DNA of 60,443 nucleotides. Source: Verrucomicrobiota bacterium (GTDB taxonomy: Bacteria; Chlamydiota; Chlamydiia; Chlamydiales; Rhabdochlamydiaceae). Location of the stretch: positions 146,085 to 206,527 of the forward strand of contig JAFEGK010000002.1 in assembly GCA_018239985.1 (NCBI GenBank), in the 5' to 3' direction. Positions 26,263 to 35,780 of this stretch are shown piece after piece. Within the stretch, counting starts at the first letter, position 1; every line of letters starts with the position of its first letter. Under the pieces are notes generated by a model. The model did not search any database and was not told the DNA's origin. It worked only from the letters and a program-made list of their open reading frames with translations. A program made the position numbers and the translations under genes.

Positions 26263-29200
26263 TTACACCCGGGTTAATTTTTTCAATCGCCTTTTTCTTG
26301 CTCTCTCATCGGCATCTTCTAAATCAACCTGATCTTTGAAATTTTGGTTTAAAAATTGGCTCAATTGGCGGATCGAAGGATACTGAAAAAGGGTGGTTAC
26401 TGAAAGGCAATAACCTGCTTCCTCCATTTGATAATGAAGTTTCATTAAGGAAAGTGAGTTTCCCCCCATGTCGAAAAAATTCGCTTCTGGGTCAATATCG
26501 CCTAGATCAATCTGCAATACTTCTGAAAACGATTTTGCGATTTGCTCTTCGCTTGAGGTGATTTTTCTCAAGGAACGTTTCTCGATAGCTGGTTCAGGCA
26601 AAGCGTGTCGATCTATTTTACCACTTGGATTTAGGGGGAATTCTTGCACTTGAACATAGAAACTTGGAACCATAAATGCTGGAAGATGTTGTTTAATAAA
26701 ATCTCTCATTTTTTGTTCTTCTATTACGTAATCGGATTTAAAGTAGCAGCAGATAGATTCAGATGGAGTTTTCCCAATTACCTTAATAAACACCTCTTCA
26801 ATGCCTGCCATCCGACTTGCAACAGCTCTTATCTCATCTAATTCAACCCTTAAGCCTCTGATTTTAACTTGATTGTCAACCCTTCCTGCAAAATAAAAAT
26901 TCCCCTTTGAATCCACTGAGACTTGATCATATGATGAAAACATCCTTTTGCCTGGAGAAAATGGGTCGGGTAAAAAGCGTTCTGCCGTTAGATCTGGACG
27001 CTCTAAATAACAACGGGCTATTCCCTCACCACCAATAAATAGATTCCCCTTTGCGTAAGAAGGTAGACAATTTAACCAATCATCAAGATGGTAGGTCCAG
27101 ACGTTCCTAATTGCTTTACCGATTGGGATACTCTGCAGTTTGCCATCGTGCTGCGAGCAGGGGAAGTGAGTCGAATCGATACATGTTTCAGTCAAGCCGT
27201 AGAGATTTGATAGGGGAATATCGACTTCATTAAGCCACTTTTCTAGTTGATGGGGATGAAGAATATCAGCTCCGCACAACACTTGCCGAACAGTATGAAA
27301 ACTATTTTTTGTTTTATTACTCACTATTGCTTCCAGTAAACTGGGTACCATCTGAATAAATGTGACCTGATTATTTTCGACTGTTCTTTGAAGAAGGCTT
27401 AAGTTCTTATCTGCAGAATCGGGGGCTAAAATTAGCGTCCCTCCCACTAAGAGGGCATAAAGCTCACAAACACTCACATCAAAACTGTAGGCAGTTAATT
27501 GCAACATCCGGTCTTCTGCTTTCAGCTCAAATTCCTGAACGATCCAATTAAAGTGGTTCATAATCGCTTCGTGGGGCATAGCGATCCCTTTTGGGATTCC
27601 GGTTGTTCCTGATGTGAATAAAGTGTAGGCAAGCTGCTTAGGGTCGATAGAGGGAAGGGAAAAATCATTTTTCAGATCAAATGAAATTAATTTCTCAAAA
27701 TTGAAGATTTCCACGTCGAGCTTAGTTGAATCGGCTTGCTCATCAGTCACTAGAAAGCGGATTTTTGCTTTTTCTAAGACCATTTTTTTTCGTTGAAGCG
27801 GATCTTCTAACCTTAATGGGGTATAGGCTGCTCCTGCTTTTAAAATCCCTAGCCAAACAATAATCCACTTTATCGACCTCTCTAAGGCAATTCCAATATT
27901 TTCATCTGCCTGAATACCCAAACAGAGTAAGCTTATTGCAACTCTATTAGAGAGTAAATCCAGAGTTTCATAGGTAATCTGATGATCTCCATCGACCACA
28001 GCAATACGATTTCTTTTGAAATCCCAATCATCTTTGAATTGCTCTGGAATTGATTTTATACAATTTTCCTTGAGCCGACGCGATTCAAGTGGTTCGGACG
28101 CTATAGAAAGCGAGCGAATTGGTCTTTCTAGTAGATTTAATTCAGAATTGAAAAGGGTTTTGAAACTGTTCATGACACTCTCGACCCAACATGGGTTGAT
28201 CCGATATCGATCAAACTGACATTCTATTGTCAGATTCTCATTCGGGAAAAAACTCAGCGCAAATGGATATTGCGATTGCTCGATCAACTCAGAAGAAATA
28301 ATATTGAAGGGTAACTGATGACTTTTTATAAGTTGCTCAGCCTGACCAGAAAAGGGATAATTTTCTATGATCAAAATATGATCAATCAGATCCAAGCCTA
28401 CTGGACTTAGAGCTTCGATTTCTCCGGTTGATAGGCCAAGGTGCTGTTCACTTTCTTGGATTTGATCCTGGATCTCATTAGCAATATCAAGTAGTGTCAT
28501 ATTGGGTTTGACTCTGACAATCACTGGAATTATGGAAGAGAGTTGGCCAACTTGATTTTCAAGTTCTTGAGACAGCTGACTTCTCCCCGATACCACGGTC
28601 CCAAATGCAACTTGCTGGTTATTAAGAAATACAGATAAGAGATAAGCCCAAACCGCATGAAAAAGATGGGCAATCGTCACTCCATTTTTCTGACATGTTT
28701 TTACTAAAAAACTAGATGTTAAGGAATCAAATTCTCTGATTTTTTTTTCTTGAATTATATTTTGGTCAGTATTTCCCCTTTCCTTGGGAAGATGGGTCAG
28801 CAGATCTAATCGGCTAAGAAGCTTTTTCCAGTAATTTGTGGACTGATCAATTGTGTTGAGTGGAATAAATTTCAATGGGAAGAGTACTTTGCCTTTAGAA
28901 GATGGGGATCCAAGGTGTCTCAAAAGCTCATCAAAGACTATCGCTAAGCTCCATCCATCCATTACTAGGTGATGAAAAGATAGGACCAGTTGCGTTCTTT
29001 TTTCATTTATCCTGTAGCCAAGGCGAATTAAAGGAAGCCTTTCTAAAGAGAAAATTCTCCTGCGGTCAGCCTCTAAATAGGAAACTAAATCAGAGAATTT
29101 TTCGATTTGATGAACTCCATCTCGATGAATGACCTTTTGTGGCTCATGAAGACCCTTGAGATGAAATGTGCTTCTTAAGGATGGGAATTGATGAATACAA

Positions 29201-32200
29201 TCACAGTAGGCTGTCAAAAGCACTCTTTCATCAATGGCTCCCTCTAAATCGAGAACAAGTTGTTGGAAATACTCTATGCTTTGAGGGTGTGTCAAGCTAT
29301 GAAGAAAGATCCCTTTTTCTGAAGGAAGTAATGGCAGAATTTGATGGATCTGATTTCTAGAATAATTGAATCGATCAATAAGACCCTTAAATTCTTCCAG
29401 AGGTATATTAGAATCGAAATCTTTAGGAATCGAGGGAAGTTCAACAGTTTCGAAAACTTGTTTTAAAAATAATTCAAATGTAGCAATGAATGCGGTTAGG
29501 AATTTTTCTTGGACATCTGAAGGGAAAGTATCGGTATCGAAGATAAATTCACCAATAAGCGTACCCTGATTGACCCAGAGATTTAACTGAAGATGATAGG
29601 GTATAGACGAATCACTATCTATGAGACCATCGGTAATAGGTTCGGCAGTAAATTCTTGGTCAAGATTAGAAGGGATCTCCCCTAAGTAATTAAAGAGAAT
29701 TACAGGGTCAGTTTGAAATGTCTGGTCCCTAGTTAATGCATCTCTTGCTATTTGTAACTTTTCTAATAAGCTGTTGTTATTTTTAAAGCTTAAATGGCAA
29801 GTTTTAAGCTGGGTAAACCAACCTATTAAAGAGGAAAAGTCCTCTTCTTTCCCAGAAATAACTCTACCATGTCTTTCAATTTGAAATATTTCAGATTCCA
29901 CATTAACTATGTTGAAATAGGAATTGGAAAATGCAGCAAATGAAAGATCTTCAAGATAAGAAAAATACCCTCTTTCTTTTTTTAAAGATGCTATACCCAA
30001 AGAACTTGAAGAATCTTTTTTTGACGACGGCGCAGTAGTCGAAAATTTTGGCTCTTTACTTGCAACTTGTTCTCGAACAAGGGTGCTCGCTCCAGACCCC
30101 AAGAGTTCTAGTGCCTCATTTCCAAATTGCTTATTGTTAAAATTGTTGCGGTTTAAGTCGACGCTGATTTGCAATTTTCTTTGCCTATTAACCCTATAGA
30201 GTTTTGGTTGGGTATTCGAAAGTTCTGGGGTGTTAAACGTCTTATTAGAGGGCAACATCGATTGAGTGGCTGGGTTATTGATAGGCTCTCCTTTTAAACC
30301 ACTCTTTAAGGCGTCTAAGAATAGATGCCATGAAACCCCGTCTGTGATTAGGTGGTGCATGACGATTACTGTATTTAAGTTGCCTTCTACCCAAAATGCC
30401 CCGACTCTTATCAGGGGTCCTTTTTCAATATTTAAATCACTCTGGAGTTTTGCTATTTCTTCTGTGAGTTCTAAGGGCGATAGATGTTTTTCAATCAATG
30501 AAAAATTTTTCTCAAATTCTTCTATTGAGACAATTTTTGCACGATCACGATCTGGAAATATAGAGCGCATAAGAGGTTGATTTTTAGCAATTTTACAAAT
30601 AGTATCGCGCAGTATTGTAGGGTCTGAAATTCTAAAATCTTTTAGAAGAACAGCTTGATTATAATGATGGATATTCCCCTGAATTCTAGAGAAAAACCAT
30701 TGTTGAATTGGGGTTAAAGATACCCACTTTGGCTCTTCGAATACAAGGTGCTCATTTTTGAGTTTAGAACAAGCTGCAATTGCTTGAATTGTTCTCTTGC
30801 CCAAAATGTCTTTTACTGAAATCAAAATTCCTGCTTTTTTTGCAAGAGCGACAATTTGAATAGCTTTAATTGAATCACCACCTAGTGAGAAAAATGATTC
30901 CATCACATCGATTGCGGAAGGGTCTATTTTTAATACAGAAGACCAAATTTCAATAAGCTTTTGCTGTATTGGATCAATTCCTTTCTGAAAAATGGTTTTT
31001 TTATTTTCTTTTAGTAATTTTTTAAGTTTTCTTTCATCCACTTTCCCATTTGGTGTTAAAGGGATCTCTTCACATTCGATGATCCGTGTCGGGACCATGT
31101 ACGATGGGATTGAGCCATTTAGGTGCTTCACAACAGGCTCGATCCCTTCAAGTCCTTTCAAAACCACAAAAGCTGCTAGGATTTTCTCTTCATCTAGAGA
31201 ATCCTCGATCACGCAAACAAAGTTCTCTTTTACAAGAGTACATTTTTGTAAAGCTTCCTGAATTTCCTCGAGCTCAATCCGATGTCCACGTATCTTTACT
31301 TGTGTATCTGTTCTGCTGATAAACTCAAACTGCCCTTTACTATTAGTAAAGGCAATATCTCCAGAATCATACATCCTTTTTCCTCTCGTGAATAGATCAG
31401 GCAAAAAGACTTCGGCTGTTTTTTTCGGATCTTTCTTATATCCTAAAGTAACTCCATTACCCATGAGATAAAGAGGGGCTTCAACGCCATTTGGGACATT
31501 ATGGAGAAAAGGGCCCAAAACCAATGCGTTGGAATTTTTAAGAGGCATTCCGATTGGGATTCTGTCATGTTCATAATCGGCTGTAACACTTTGATATATG
31601 CACCCCACAGTCACTTCAGATGGCCCATACTCGTTGATGATTGTAGGTTGGCAAATAAATTTAGTTTGAATCGCTAAAACAGTTGATTTAAGAAGAGCCT
31701 CTCCTCCTACAATGAGGACCTTGATCCCACTTTTTGGCACATCTATCCACTGCAGGCATTTTAAGTGAGAGGGGGTGCACTTAAAATGGGTTAGTAGTGG
31801 ATGAGAGAGAATTTGGCAGAAAAGATCGTTTAGCTCGAGTTCCCTATTAAAAAGATGGGCTGTCTGACCAGCATACAGGGGGTAAAATTGAGATGTAATT
31901 GTCAGATCGAAAGAGAGGGAAGAGTGAACAGCAAAATGTACGGGAGGATCAAAAGGATATGCTTCCCCTATTGCTTCTAAATAGCTAGAGAGGTTTTCGT
32001 GCGAAACAACGACTCCCTTAGGCAAACCTGTTGAGCCAGAAGTAAAAATGAGGTAAGCAGGAAAACTGCTATCCACGAGGGGTGGCAATTCTTGATCAGA
32101 GTAGCTGGCGGCCTCGCCCAGGTCTAAATTTTTGATCAACCACTGTGAATCACTCATCTTGCGGATCTTCTCGGCCTGCTCTGCGGAAGTGGTGATATCA

Positions 32201-33798
32201 ATCGGGACAAATGCGGCACCACACTTCCATGTCGCCACCATAACGAGATAGGTCTCAAGCGTATGGTTCATCTGAAGGGTTAGACAATCGCCGGGCAAAA
32301 GTCCTTTGTGTAAAAGCATCCGAGCCACTTTGTTTGTCCATTTTTCAAATTGGCCATAAGTCACTCCTCTTAATCCTTCGGAATAAATGAGTTGATCTGT
32401 TTTCAATTCAGCCCAGAGTTTTAATTTGTCTAAAATTAATACCCCTTTTGTCTCATGTTGTCGGGAGACACCTTTGACAAGATCAAAATCTGCAATCTTC
32501 AGGCTAGGATCACCAGAAAAAAAGGAGCAAAGAGTTTTAAATTCTTGAATGATTTCCTTAACAAAATCAATCGGATAGCGCTGAGGCTCATACTCAACAA
32601 AACCTTTTAAATGCCCATCAAGTTCATGCATATAAAAAGTCAATTCATAGGGAGAAAACGGATGATTCCAATCGATTGAACCAAGATGATGGCCCCTCCA
32701 GTAGATATCAGTCTCCAGGCCTGGTAAGCTCAGTTTCTTTAGCTCACCTGAAACAGAGGGGACTTGTTGATAGACAAATAGATGCTTACAAATGCTATCG
32801 GATTCAATACAGCCTTCTTTCCTTAAATTCTCGACAAGATAGCTAAGGGGCAACTGAAATCTTTTAAGATGGGCAATTAGTTGTTTTTGAATCAGGCGAG
32901 AGTCTTCGATAAAAGATGCAGAGGGGGAGATCGAAATCATCAAAGGAACAGGATTTGAGAACAAGCCCAACGTATGAGCCCATTTTACATTTAGCCGTCC
33001 GTTCGAAGTCGTTCCTATACAAAATTGTTTTTTCCCAGTCCTAAGAAAAAATAAATAGGAATAAATCGTTAATAGTAACGAGACCACTTGCAGACGTTCT
33101 TTTCTAGCTAAATCAAATATGGATGAAGAAATGCTCTTGGGGATTTCAAAAACCTCGATCTGCGGTGTTTCGCCCCTTTTTTTCACATTAGCGGATGAGG
33201 GAATGGCATTGTGTTCCAGTGGGAATTGTTTAAAAGCCTCCTTCCAATAATTAAGGAGATTTTTTCCTTTATCCAAACTAAGTTCTGTTTGCTGCTCCTC
33301 CACAAATTCCAGATAAGATTTTGGGGTATATGAAAGTTGCTGATGATCCAGAAGCGAAAATAACTCGTCTAAGAAAACCCCCACTGACCACAAATCAGTG
33401 ACCAGATGATGACCTAAAATTAGAAGAAATGATCGGTCTGAATCAGTCCGAATATGTGTCAGTGTAAAAAGGGGGTCATTTAACAAATCGAATGGTATTT
33501 TAACCCTTTTTTCTAGATATCTATATAATTCTTCCTGGGGAATTTGGATTGAAGAAAATGCCCTGAGATTAGGTCCTCTAATCACTTGACTCGCTTCTTC
33601 TTTCATAATCTGTACTCGAAGCCCTTCATGCCTATTCAACAAGTGAAAAAACGATTCCCTAATCCGATCGATTTCAACTGAACTTTTCAATTCTAGAATT
33701 TTGGCGATGTGGAAGAGGCTAGAGCTCTCCTCTAGCCCTATTTCCGCGAAAATCCCTTTTTGCTGTGCGGAGAGAGGGTAAATATTACCTTCTTTCAT
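26263..33798 (-). CDS. NRPS2: C-A(Asn)-T-E-C-A-T, prodrug-type starter module
   Basis: About 2511 aa. C1 (HHLVTDLWS near 130). A1 about 430-930, with hand-read code D-L-T-K-I-G-E-V-G-K, one conservative change from the classic Asn code. T1 has GGDSIKAI near 973. The epimerisation domain (HHLITDGVSW near 1150, ERHGR near 1310, IGWFT, FNYLGE near 1370) has a low-complexity middle and lacks the usual GxGYG block. C2 has HHLVMDGWS near 1610. A2 is about 1900-2380, code D-V-C-Q-V-C-L-I-D-K, unassigned. T2 has GGNSL near 2445, followed by a charged tail that may dock. No release domain is present. A leading C-A(Asn)-T-E module is the hallmark of N-acyl-D-Asn prodrug pathways. The frame is open to a TTG at 33831, but the ATG at 33798 (AAGGGA upstream) starts just ahead of the C domain. 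It overlaps the peptidase gene by 14 bases. Confidence 0.93.
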   Translation of the reverse strand: MKEGNIYPLSAQQKGIFAEIGLEESSSLFHIAKILELKSSVEIDRIRESFFHLLNRHEGLRVQIMKEEASQVIRGPNLRAFSSIQIPQEELYRYLEKRVKIPFDLLNDPLFTLTHIRTDSDRSFLLILGHHLVTDLWSVGVFLDELFSLLDHQQLSYTPKSYLEFVEEQQTELSLDKGKNLLNYWKEAFKQFPLEHNAIPSSANVKKRGETPQIEVFEIPKSISSSIFDLARKERLQVVSLLLTIYSYLFFLRTGKKQFCIGTTSNGRLNVKWAHTLGLFSNPVPLMISISPSASFIEDSRLIQKQLIAHLKRFQLPLSYLVENLRKEGCIESDSICKHLFVYQQVPSVSGELKKLSLPGLETDIYWRGHHLGSIDWNHPFSPYELTFYMHELDGHLKGFVEYEPQRYPIDFVKEIIQEFKTLCSFFSGDPSLKIADFDLVKGVSRQHETKGVLILDKLKLWAELKTDQLIYSEGLRGVTYGQFEKWTNKVARMLLHKGLLPGDCLTLQMNHTLETYLVMVATWKCGAAFVPIDITTSAEQAEKIRKMSDSQWLIKNLDLGEAASYSDQELPPLVDSSFPAYLIFTSGSTGLPKGVVVSHENLSSYLEAIGEAYPFDPPVHFAVHSSLSFDLTITSQFYPLYAGQTAHLFNRELELNDLFCQILSHPLLTHFKCTPSHLKCLQWIDVPKSGIKVLIVGGEALLKSTVLAIQTKFICQPTIINEYGPSEVTVGCIYQSVTADYEHDRIPIGMPLKNSNALVLGPFLHNVPNGVEAPLYLMGNGVTLGYKKDPKKTAEVFLPDLFTRGKRMYDSGDIAFTNSKGQFEFISRTDTQVKIRGHRIELEEIQEALQKCTLVKENFVCVIEDSLDEEKILAAFVVLKGLEGIEPVVKHLNGSIPSYMVPTRIIECEEIPLTPNGKVDERKLKKLLKENKKTIFQKGIDPIQQKLIEIWSSVLKIDPSAIDVMESFFSLGGDSIKAIQIVALAKKAGILISVKDILGKRTIQAIAACSKLKNEHLVFEEPKWVSLTPIQQWFFSRIQGNIHHYNQAVLLKDFRISDPTILRDTICKIAKNQPLMRSIFPDRDRAKIVSIEEFEKNFSLIEKHLSPLELTEEIAKLQSDLNIEKGPLIRVGAFWVEGNLNTVIVMHHLITDGVSWHLFLDALKSGLKGEPINNPATQSMLPSNKTFNTPELSNTQPKLYRVNRQRKLQISVDLNRNNFNNKQFGNEALELLGSGASTLVREQVASKEPKFSTTAPSSKKDSSSSLGIASLKKERGYFSYLEDLSFAAFSNSYFNIVNVESEIFQIERHGRVISGKEEDFSSLIGWFTQLKTCHLSFKNNNSLLEKLQIARDALTRDQTFQTDPVILFNYLGEIPSNLDQEFTAEPITDGLIDSDSSIPYHLQLNLWVNQGTLIGEFIFDTDTFPSDVQEKFLTAFIATFELFLKQVFETVELPSIPKDFDSNIPLEEFKGLIDRFNYSRNQIHQILPLLPSEKGIFLHSLTHPQSIEYFQQLVLDLEGAIDERVLLTAYCDCIHQFPSLRSTFHLKGLHEPQKVIHRDGVHQIEKFSDLVSYLEADRRRIFSLERLPLIRLGYRINEKRTQLVLSFHHLVMDGWSLAIVFDELLRHLGSPSSKGKVLFPLKFIPLNTIDQSTNYWKKLLSRLDLLTHLPKERGNTDQNIIQEKKIREFDSLTSSFLVKTCQKNGVTIAHLFHAVWAYLLSVFLNNQQVAFGTVVSGRSQLSQELENQVGQLSSIIPVIVRVKPNMTLLDIANEIQDQIQESEQHLGLSTGEIEALSPVGLDLIDHILIIENYPFSGQAEQLIKSHQLPFNIISSELIEQSQYPFALSFFPNENLTIECQFDRYRINPCWVESVMNSFKTLFNSELNLLERPIRSLSIASEPLESRRLKENCIKSIPEQFKDDWDFKRNRIAVVDGDHQITYETLDLLSNRVAISLLCLGIQADENIGIALERSIKWIIVWLGILKAGAAYTPLRLEDPLQRKKMVLEKAKIRFLVTDEQADSTKLDVEIFNFEKLISFDLKNDFSLPSIDPKQLAYTLFTSGTTGIPKGIAMPHEAIMNHFNWIVQEFELKAEDRMLQLTAYSFDVSVCELYALLVGGTLILAPDSADKNLSLLQRTVENNQVTFIQMVPSLLEAIVSNKTKNSFHTVRQVLCGADILHPHQLEKWLNEVDIPLSNLYGLTETCIDSTHFPCSQHDGKLQSIPIGKAIRNVWTYHLDDWLNCLPSYAKGNLFIGGEGIARCYLERPDLTAERFLPDPFSPGKRMFSSYDQVSVDSKGNFYFAGRVDNQVKIRGLRVELDEIRAVASRMAGIEEVFIKVIGKTPSESICCYFKSDYVIEEQKMRDFIKQHLPAFMVPSFYVQVQEFPLNPSGKIDRHALPEPAIEKRSLRKITSSEEQIAKSFSEVLQIDLGDIDPEANFFDMGGNSLSLMKLHYQMEEAGYCLSVTTLFQYPSIRQLSQFLNQNFKDQVDLEDADERARKRRLKKLTRV

Positions 33799-35137
33799 GG
33801 AAGAATCCCTTTTTGCTTTTGATGTGATCAATATAATTTAATGCGACTAAAAAAATAAGTGAGATGGAAAAAAAGTGAAATTCCCAAGAGAAAAATGAGG
33901 CAAGAGTCCATCCCAAAGGGGGGGCTGAGTCGAGATAAAAAAATGAAAGAAAGAGAAGCAAGCCGACAAAAAGTAGGTTAGGAGTTAATTTTCTGCCCTT
34001 TTTATCTATCAAAATTTCATTTTTCGAAGACCGATTTAGAATCTTAAAGAAAAATAGAATAAAACTCAGCCAGCCAATAAACATCCAGATCTTTCGTTCA
34101 AGCAGCTCCCTACGACAAAGATCGGTCAAGGGAACCCCATTGCAGTTGAGCCATTGAATTAGGGTATCTATGATGATCCGCTGTCCGCTAGAACTATTGG
34201 TAAGTACAACAAGCCCTAAATTTTTCTCTGGGATGAAGAAAATTCCGCTACGCCACCCGGGATTCGCTCCCAAATGAAAACAAACATGATGCAGATTGCC
34301 TTTCTCTACTTCAAGCCCCAATCCGTAGCCACCTTTTTGTACAGTCATCATTTTTGACAGGACCTCACTCTCTTCTTTCGATAAGACTTTATTCAAAATT
34401 GCACCAAGTGTTGCAGCAGATGCCCAAAGACCTGCAGCTGCTTTTTCGATGAAAAATCTCTCATCTATAGGGCTGCCCCAGATCGAATGTGGTTTCATTG
34501 GTGCTACAGGCATATCAAAATTTCTTGCCTTTTGATCAAAATACTGCTCTAGAAAGGAAGTAGTTGAGCGTCTTCCATTTTCAGTTACTAAATATTCCAA
34601 CAAGGTATAACCAGCTCCCGAGTAGATAAAAGATTCTCCAGGTGTTTTTATAAGTTGAATCGGAGGATGGTGTCCTCCACCACCTCTTAGAGAGTCGTAT
34701 AGATCAGGACAATTTTTTAAATGACGATAGCCTCTGTATTGGACTTTGGAAATGCCAGAACAATGGGAAAGAATTTGAGAAATTGTCAATTGGGAAAAGG
34801 GAACAAGTAAAGGTGTTGAGAAGCCTGAAAAGATTTTCCCGATTGGGGATTCAATCGAAATGTTATGTTCTTTAGCCCATTTGATAATAGTCCAAGCGAA
34901 AAGAGTTTTGGAGACAGAGGCAATTTGGAAAGCAGTCTGGGAGTCAATCTTATTTCCATCTAAATTATTCCCCCTAAAAACATATGAAGAATTTTGATCA
35001 TCTACGTAACAGATTGCGACTGCTGGCACTAACTGCGACTGAAATTTTTCCCAATTGCAAAGGTTAAACCAGCCATAACAAAAAGCAGAGCTAGAGATAA
35101 TCGCAAATATCGCAGAAATCAATTTTTTTCGGAGCAT
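33785..35137 (-). CDS. ClbP/XcnG/ZmaM-like prodrug-activating D-asparaginyl peptidase
   Basis: A 450-aa membrane-anchored S12 (beta-lactamase-fold) serine peptidase. It has an N-terminal signal/anchor (residues 5-22), then a periplasmic catalytic domain with Ser74-x-x-Lys77 (SVSK), Tyr172 (YSG) and HLGANPG in the third-box position, then three C-terminal membrane helices (about 348-366, 383-403 and 410-438). One hydrolase domain plus three C-terminal helices is the ClbP architecture. Those enzymes cut N-acyl-D-Asn from a precursor in the periplasm and so activate the toxin outside the cytoplasm. Its neighbour NRPS2 encodes the matching Asn-epimerase starter module, with overlapping reading frames. 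An ordinary beta-lactamase is less likely given the helices and the context. Confidence 0.87.
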   Translation of the reverse strand: MLRKKLISAIFAIISSSAFCYGWFNLCNWEKFQSQLVPAVAICYVDDQNSSYVFRGNNLDGNKIDSQTAFQIASVSKTLFAWTIIKWAKEHNISIESPIGKIFSGFSTPLLVPFSQLTISQILSHCSGISKVQYRGYRHLKNCPDLYDSLRGGGGHHPPIQLIKTPGESFIYSGAGYTLLEYLVTENGRRSTTSFLEQYFDQKARNFDMPVAPMKPHSIWGSPIDERFFIEKAAAGLWASAATLGAILNKVLSKEESEVLSKMMTVQKGGYGLGLEVEKGNLHHVCFHLGANPGWRSGIFFIPEKNLGLVVLTNSSSGQRIIIDTLIQWLNCNGVPLTDLCRRELLERKIWMFIGWLSFILFFFKILNRSSKNEILIDKKGRKLTPNLLFVGLLLFLSFFYLDSAPPLGWTLASFFSWEFHFFSISLIFLVALNYIDHIKSKKGFFHERR

Positions 35138-35780
35138 GATCTTGTTTATACGCTAGTGTTACAAATGCGTTTGTGGCGGTAAGGTGGTGATAAAAGCTCC
35201 AGGTAAGGGCGGTTCTTGGATCAGTCATCTTTTCAGCCAGGAATGAGGTCTGTTTCCAATCATCAATATCTACGATTCCCTCACCAGTCCCTTTTAGAAA
35301 TGCCTCTCTTTTTGTCCAGCATTCCAGAAATCCTTTTTCCTGATCATCTTGATCTAGACTTTCTATATGGTCCCGTTCTTGTTCAGAGAAATAGCTTTTC
35401 ACAATTGATAACCAATTGTCAATTGAGGGAAGAGACTCGATGTCTATTCCTATTTCGGTCGATTTGGAAATAGCGATGGCACAGTGGTTTTTCGTTCTTG
35501 ATAGGTTAAAAAAACAGATAGAATCAATGTCTTTTAAAACAGGTTTGTTACCTTTTTCTTTTGAAAATTGAAGGTTTTGTGGAGTGATTTTTAAGATAGA
35601 AGATAGGGCTATGCGCAAGGCGACATGAGAAGCTATGTATGCAATTCGATCTGAATCAAAAACAAACGAATTAGCTCTTTTTAATTCCTCATTAGATATT
35701 GCAAAATCAAGGGTATTTAAAATCGGGAAAAATTTTGATTCGATTATAAAAATCAATATTTGATCGCTGTTTAAATTCAT
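35091..35780 (-). CDS. Sfp-type 4'-phosphopantetheinyl transferase
   Basis: A 229-aa enzyme that transfers phosphopantetheine from CoA to the serine of carrier domains, converting the PKS and NRPS proteins to their holo forms. The family signatures are FNLSRTKNHCAIAIS, IGIDIES (Mg2+ ligands) and WTKREAFLKGTGEG. It overlaps the peptidase gene by 47 bases and the sbnA stop by four, so it is firmly inside the minus-strand operon. The cluster thus brings its own activating enzyme, as colibactin does with ClbA, and would not depend on the host AcpS for its GGHS/GGDS/GGNS carrier sites. Confidence 0.93.
   Translation of the reverse strand: MNLNSDQILIFIIESKFFPILNTLDFAISNEELKRANSFVFDSDRIAYIASHVALRIALSSILKITPQNLQFSKEKGNKPVLKDIDSICFFNLSRTKNHCAIAISKSTEIGIDIESLPSIDNWLSIVKSYFSEQERDHIESLDQDDQEKGFLECWTKREAFLKGTGEGIVDIDDWKQTSFLAEKMTDPRTALTWSFYHHLTATNAFVTLAYKQDHAPKKIDFCDICDYL

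Noticed and set aside
33785-35137. Plain class C beta-lactamase or resistance gene
   Set aside because: Three C-terminal membrane helices and the overlapping Asn-epimerase NRPS gene fit a ClbP-type peptidase better.
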